Part shown: piece after piece, positions 22,201 to 25,161 of the stretch
Layout: each line of letters opens with the position of its first letter
Position numbering within the stretch: the first letter of the stretch is position 1
DNA from: Saccoglossus kowalevskii
Taxonomy: Eukaryota > Hemichordata > Enteropneusta > Harrimaniidae
Assembly (NCBI RefSeq): GCF_000003605.2
Contig: NW_003109086.1
Coordinates: 33,246-58,406, forward strand
DNA: 25,161 nt
Direction: 5' to 3'
Notes under the pieces: model-generated
Databases searched by the model: none
What the model saw: only the letters and a program-made list of their open reading frames with translations
Told to the model about the DNA's origin: nothing
Position numbers and translations under genes: made by a program

Positions 22201-24310
22201 TCAATGCACATGCATGAGATTTTAAAATCACCATTCTCATAATGGCTGCCAAACATTTCCAGCGTGGCATTAAAATTTATGCACAAGAACTTGCTATCTA
22301 CAAAGCCTTAAACACAGATGTTTCTGTTTTCTAACTAACAGCAGCACAAACAAGCTGCATTAATATATAGGGTACATACAATTATATTCATGTTGAAACA
22401 AACATTTGATATGTGTCAGAAAGGAAAGACTATTCAGCAAAATGCTTCACATACTAAGCACAAGAACTGATGGTACATAAATACATTACATATAACCGTA
22501 GCATTGGTTTTCAAGTACATGGCCTACCAGGATCTCAAGAAAACAAGCAACAGCACATATACTCATAATCAAGGCATAAGGTTGGATTCATAGATCAAAC
22601 TCGGAATTAATCCTGACATCACAGATTATAACATGGATATAGTTAAGCTTTATACAACCACTAGAAATGAACGAATAAACGAACAAAACAGACAATTGCC
22701 TCTTGTATATCAGCACCTCGGATAATTTTTCAGCTTTGGCAAGAACCCTAATTTCAAGTTATTTATTACAAAAATGCTTACTTGAAGGTTTAAACCCAAA
22801 TTCGTCCTTTATTTGCCCTCAACTCGCAAGTCAGCCAAAAGAAATGCACAGCTTGATTTGATACAGGAGAAGCTTGATCAAACCAAAAAAGCATGTCTCA
22901 ATAGGAATAAATTATCACTTTTTTTTTTTTTTGCCGTTACTATTTGGAACTATGTAGTAAAAGAACTAAAGATTTTGCAATTTTATTAATAACATGTAAT
23001 AACAAAGACATCATTCATCAATTCCAGAGTAGATCTATTAACACATGTACATGTGACAATACATAACATACAAACATTAGCGACATAGGCACTAGCTATT
23101 AATCACAGGTTGCAAGTGATACGTATTGTGATTGTCAAATCCGATACAGTGGACTTCTCAGAAACAACATGCCATACTGTAATTGATACACAAGCAGCAA
23201 ATTAATGACAAAACTGATGCTCTGAAGCAAGCAACATCACAAATTACAGTACATGTATATACTGGTACACAACAAAATTTAACTATTGAATGGTATTACA
23301 GTTTCACTATGGATGAGTTTTATTTTTGCAGATTGACTACATGTATGTGTTATGATATAATCATATTGATTCTTATGTTAAACAGTTATCATAAGAACAC
23401 CACAAAGTATGGGCAAAGGCAGTACGGTAATCCTATATCAACTACCACAAAGCGAGGATGTGTTTCTGTGCTGCCTGAGTGCATACTTTGCTGTCTTCTC
23501 ATGATGACCTTATTAATAATACATTTTTTTCCTACTTGTAGTAATAATTGAATACCGGGTAGCAACAAAAAAAGTTTTGTACCATGCCAACATCTACGTA
23601 CAGTCATTGGATTCTATTTCTGTCATGCTATAATAGTGCTTCTGCGTCCGAAGCGAAGCAAACAAAAGGACGTGTTTGAATGTGATGTCAATAATCTTCA
23701 ATGCATCAATGTTGGTGACGTAGTTTACCCAAAACAAAAAAAAGATTTTGAACGTTCTAACAAGTGCAGACATGTTTTAGAATGAATGCAGATTTCATGA
23801 AACAGTAAATTTTACTGTTTTCAATGATAAATATTTATGTGACTATATATTTGAATGTGTTATTCAGTTGAACCTTTCTGTTTGTAAGTGCAGTATTAAA
23901 ATCAACTTTAAGCTTGATGCAAAACTTATAAATAATAAACATCAACCCTATGTACAGATAAAATAATGTCTTTTTATTTCAATACTGCATTACCATGGTT
24001 TTGGGCTATTTTTGAGACTCATTCTTATCACATTTGTGTGACAAAATTCTTGCACACCTTTATGAACTTGCGAAAACATTGGAAGAATACTTCTATTGTC
24101 ATGGCAAAGGAAGTACAATAATGGATTTCATTTGGTAAACTAGTTACTTGTTCATAAGAACAAATAAACATAATAAAATAAATGTGTAATGTTATTAATC
24201 ATAAAACACAATGCACTCTCTTTTAAGCTTGCTTACCTATCTCAACCATTTCTAGGTCATCTATAGGTATTCTTTGATAGTGGGTAACCTTCTCAGCGTC
24301 ATCATCGTAC
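16851..24310 (-). CDS. INPP5F: INPP5F/Sac2-like phosphoinositide 4-phosphatase (four 3' coding exons, 5' partial)
   Basis: Minus-strand exons 24310-24237, 19472-19347, 19164-19077 and 18285-16851 join in phase (1+72+1, 2+123+1, 2+84+2, 1+1434 nt including stop) into about 574 residues ending ...CLTQFIQL-stop. The first three give the end of the hSac2 domain: YDDDAEKVTHYQRIP, then VEIG|PEPSLF, then GYFHTLRA, then KVVDGKLER|RKSKPPEE. All are recognisable in vertebrate INPP5F. The tail is low-complexity, acidic and serine-rich, with a VLPSCGIIA motif. Known of the family: Sac2 removes the 4-phosphate from phosphoinositides on early endosomes; the hSac2 domain mediates dimerisation. The catalytic SAC domain (CX5R) would be encoded right of the window. 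Vertebrate INPP5F is about 1130 residues, so roughly half is seen. Confidence 0.93.
18286..19076 (-). other. INPP5F intron before the last exon
   Basis: Donor GTAAAG (19076-19071) and acceptor CAG at 18288-18286 on the minus strand. It contains a promoter-like antisense patch at 18506-18692 and a 106-codon minus frame (18510-18830) with no recognised domain. The 18520-18720 part is richer in CpG than the flanks. Confidence 0.8.
18506..18692 (+). other. Promoter-like motifs and a 42-codon antisense ORF in an INPP5F intron
   Basis: On the + strand: AP-1 site TGAGTCA (18506-18512), inverted CCAAT box ATTGG (18531-18535), then CATCATGGCGG, whose ATG (18564) opens 42 codons (MAEINLLQEFAHDRKH...) to TGA at 18690-18692. 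I do not recognise the peptide. A GTATGA at 18687 could act as a splice donor. It may be an antisense first exon, a degraded element or chance. Confidence 0.25.
19077..19164 (-). CDS. INPP5F: INPP5F coding exon (end of hSac2 domain)
   Basis: Minus-strand acceptor T33-GTAG, donor GTAAAG. The 88-nt exon encodes (V)IFHTIVEAFATSRAANS, then LKVVDGKLE(R). The upstream exon leaves one base and this exon supplies two, giving Val, and its last two bases join the next exon to give Arg. The helix-like content fits the final helix of the hSac2 domain. The immediate upstream poly-T makes assembly length uncertain, but the acceptor is clear. Confidence 0.85.
19169..19201. repeat. A33 homopolymer, polypyrimidine tract of an INPP5F acceptor
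   Basis: 33 consecutive A on the + strand (T33 on the transcribed sense of INPP5F), ending 4 nt before the exon at 19164. Length is likely polymorphic and error-prone in sequencing. Confidence 0.95.
19347..19472 (-). CDS. INPP5F: INPP5F coding exon (hSac2 domain core)
   Basis: Acceptor TTGTGCTTTTCCAG, donor GTTTGT (19346-19341). The 126-nt exon encodes (G)PEPSLFKSKFTCLRIHH, then CYGSEVGYFHTLRALPSKAD. PEPxLF and YFHTLRA are landmarks of the hSac2 domain in INPP5F. Phase 1 at both ends is consistent with its neighbours. Confidence 0.92.
21017..21032. repeat. G16 homopolymer
   Basis: Sixteen consecutive G on the + strand inside the large INPP5F intron (C16 in the pre-mRNA). Could form a G-quadruplex on the + strand; length is probably unstable. 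Confidence 0.95.
21750..21780. repeat. (GCACA)n pentanucleotide repeat
   Basis: Four perfect GCACA units followed by two GCACC units. Confidence 0.85.
23961..23982. terminator. Intronic poly(A)-like motif, near-copy of 12051-12072
   Basis: A 22-bp segment identical to 12051-12072 except for one base. It holds a - strand AATAAA (23978-23973) inside the INPP5F intron. The + strand AATAAA of the other copy is changed to AATAAT. It could be a cryptic intronic polyadenylation site or the end of an unrecognised transcript. Confidence 0.3.
24237..24310 (-). CDS. INPP5F: INPP5F coding exon (hSac2 domain, RIP strand)
   Basis: Acceptor TTATTTTTTACCAG, donor GTAAGC. The 74-nt exon encodes YDDDAEKVTHYQRIP, then IDDLEMVEI(G). 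This is a signature segment of the hSac2 domain of INPP5F. The first base completes a codon from an exon right of the window. Confidence 0.92.
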
Positions 24311-25161
24311 CTGGTAAAAAATAAACAATCAATGTAAACTCATTGACAACTTAATAGTTGATAATCGCCATAATGTACAATGCCAATGATTCCAAAGAAG
24401 GCATAAAATTGGTCAACACATATTGAAAATTACTTTAGAAGATACTGTAACAGTGAAAAGAACGTTTGAATTTGAAATAGATCAGTAGATAAAAAAATTG
24501 CAACTCTTAATGATTGCCCACGCAGACCTTCTCTAGTTTGATAAATATATTTTCAGTCAAATTTTAGGAAATTGATAATACTTTATGAGTATATTCCTTG
24601 CTATAAAAGGTCATATGTGGGAACAAAATCGGGGTCATGGAACTATTTTTTGAGATGATTACTTTAAGTAGATTACTGAGTTAATAGTTCATTCAAACTC
24701 AAAGTGGAAAATTACATTTTGTACAAATTACAAAACAACATTTGCAAAATGGAAAACACAGAATGTCAACATTAAATACATGTAGAGAATTGTCATTTTA
24801 TATTTAGGTTTGTGATCCTCATTGTTTGTAAATTGAACAAATTAACAACACACAACATGCTTACTTGACACATAAACATACTGATCACTGTTCACTGCCA
24901 CAAAAGACACATGAATATAACAAGAAAATAATGACAAAATGGTAACGTGCAAAAATCTTAATGTTTGCTAATACATTGTACACAACTGATGTGATTTATT
25001 AATAATAAAGAGTTGATTCAAATTGATAACTTGTTGGACATTCATGATGATATTGTCAGCAAGCCAGCATAATGTTGATCATTAAAGACATTCATATCAA
25101 AACATTGCCAGACAATGAATGGGACTCATCAATATGTTGGCACTAGATGGGATTCATCACC
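24311..25161 (-). other. INPP5F intron running off the right edge
   Basis: No further coding exon found. A 30-nt exon-like segment at 24865-24894 has good splice sites but a stop in the required frame. AT-rich, no repeats recognised. Confidence 0.65.

Larger units (their letters stand above)
19473..24236 (-). other. Large INPP5F intron
   Basis: A 4.8-kb intron between hSac2-domain exons (donor GTAAGC at 24236-24231). It holds simple repeats (G16, a GCACA pentamer run, T14 near 22919) and the poly(A)-like motif at 23961-23982. Open frames of 84-122 codons, including 23183-23551 (+), show no domain and are not accepted as genes. Confidence 0.8.

Noticed and set aside
23183-23551. 122-codon open frame on the + strand
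   Set aside because: No recognisable domain, biased AT-rich composition, and it lies inside an INPP5F intron; chance frame.
24865-24894. Exon-like 30-nt segment on the minus strand with AG acceptor and GTAAGC donor
   Set aside because: In the frame required by the next INPP5F exon it contains TGA.

Overview
This is an AT-rich (roughly two-thirds A+T by eye) animal nuclear genome window. It has spliced genes with GT/AG introns of about 0.2-5 kb, many small non-autonomous DNA transposons and simple repeats. The two genes and the repeat style (pearl/HINE-like elements with ~157-bp core repeats, TA- and TTAA-flanked MITEs, an excess of ACATGT words) point to a marine invertebrate, such as a deuterostome or lophotrochozoan. 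I cannot name the species from the sequence.

Two convergent protein-coding genes are supported. On the left, + strand, are the last four coding exons of a GOLGA7-type gene (Golgin A7/Erf4 family, palmitoyltransferase cofactor): 459-578, 1574-1726, 3739-3840 and 4861-4893. All junctions are in phase and give 135 residues to a stop. The first coding exon appears to lie left of the window. On the right, - strand, are the last four coding exons of an INPP5F/Sac2-type phosphoinositide 4-phosphatase: 24310-24237, 19472-19347, 19164-19077 and 18285-16851. They cover the end of the hSac2 domain and the whole disordered tail, about 574 residues. The catalytic SAC domain lies beyond the right edge. Both families act on Golgi/endosomal membranes, but I see no evidence that they work together beyond their linkage.

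Region by region: 1-4893 is GOLGA7. Its intron 1 holds a TIR element (614-1085) and its intron 2 a nested pair of pearl/HINE-like elements (1828-3247, with a second copy at 2050-2774). From 4894 to about 12,050 there is no coding gene, and the + strand tends to be T-rich. It contains a ~1.4-kb 28-bp minisatellite (6290-7730), a piggyBac-like MITE (7966-8157), a truncated pearl-like element carrying a TA-flanked MITE in its head (10319-10848), and a CpG-elevated CCAAT-containing patch (10968-11520). Near 12,052-12,068 two opposed AATAAA hexamers coincide with a switch from T-rich to A-rich on the + strand, the expected signature of convergent transcripts meeting. From 12,069 to 16,850 is putative 3'-UTR or downstream DNA of INPP5F with another TIR element (13796-14004). 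The INPP5F introns hold a 33-A homopolymer that forms the polypyrimidine tract of one acceptor, a G16 run, a short pentanucleotide repeat, and a promoter-like antisense patch with a 42-codon ORF.

No tRNA, rRNA or CRISPR array was seen. Other open frames of 60-120 codons are not supported as genes. The most unusual structure is the nested transposon at 1828-3247: removing the inner copy restores one exact 157-bp core unit, which fixes the element's ends.
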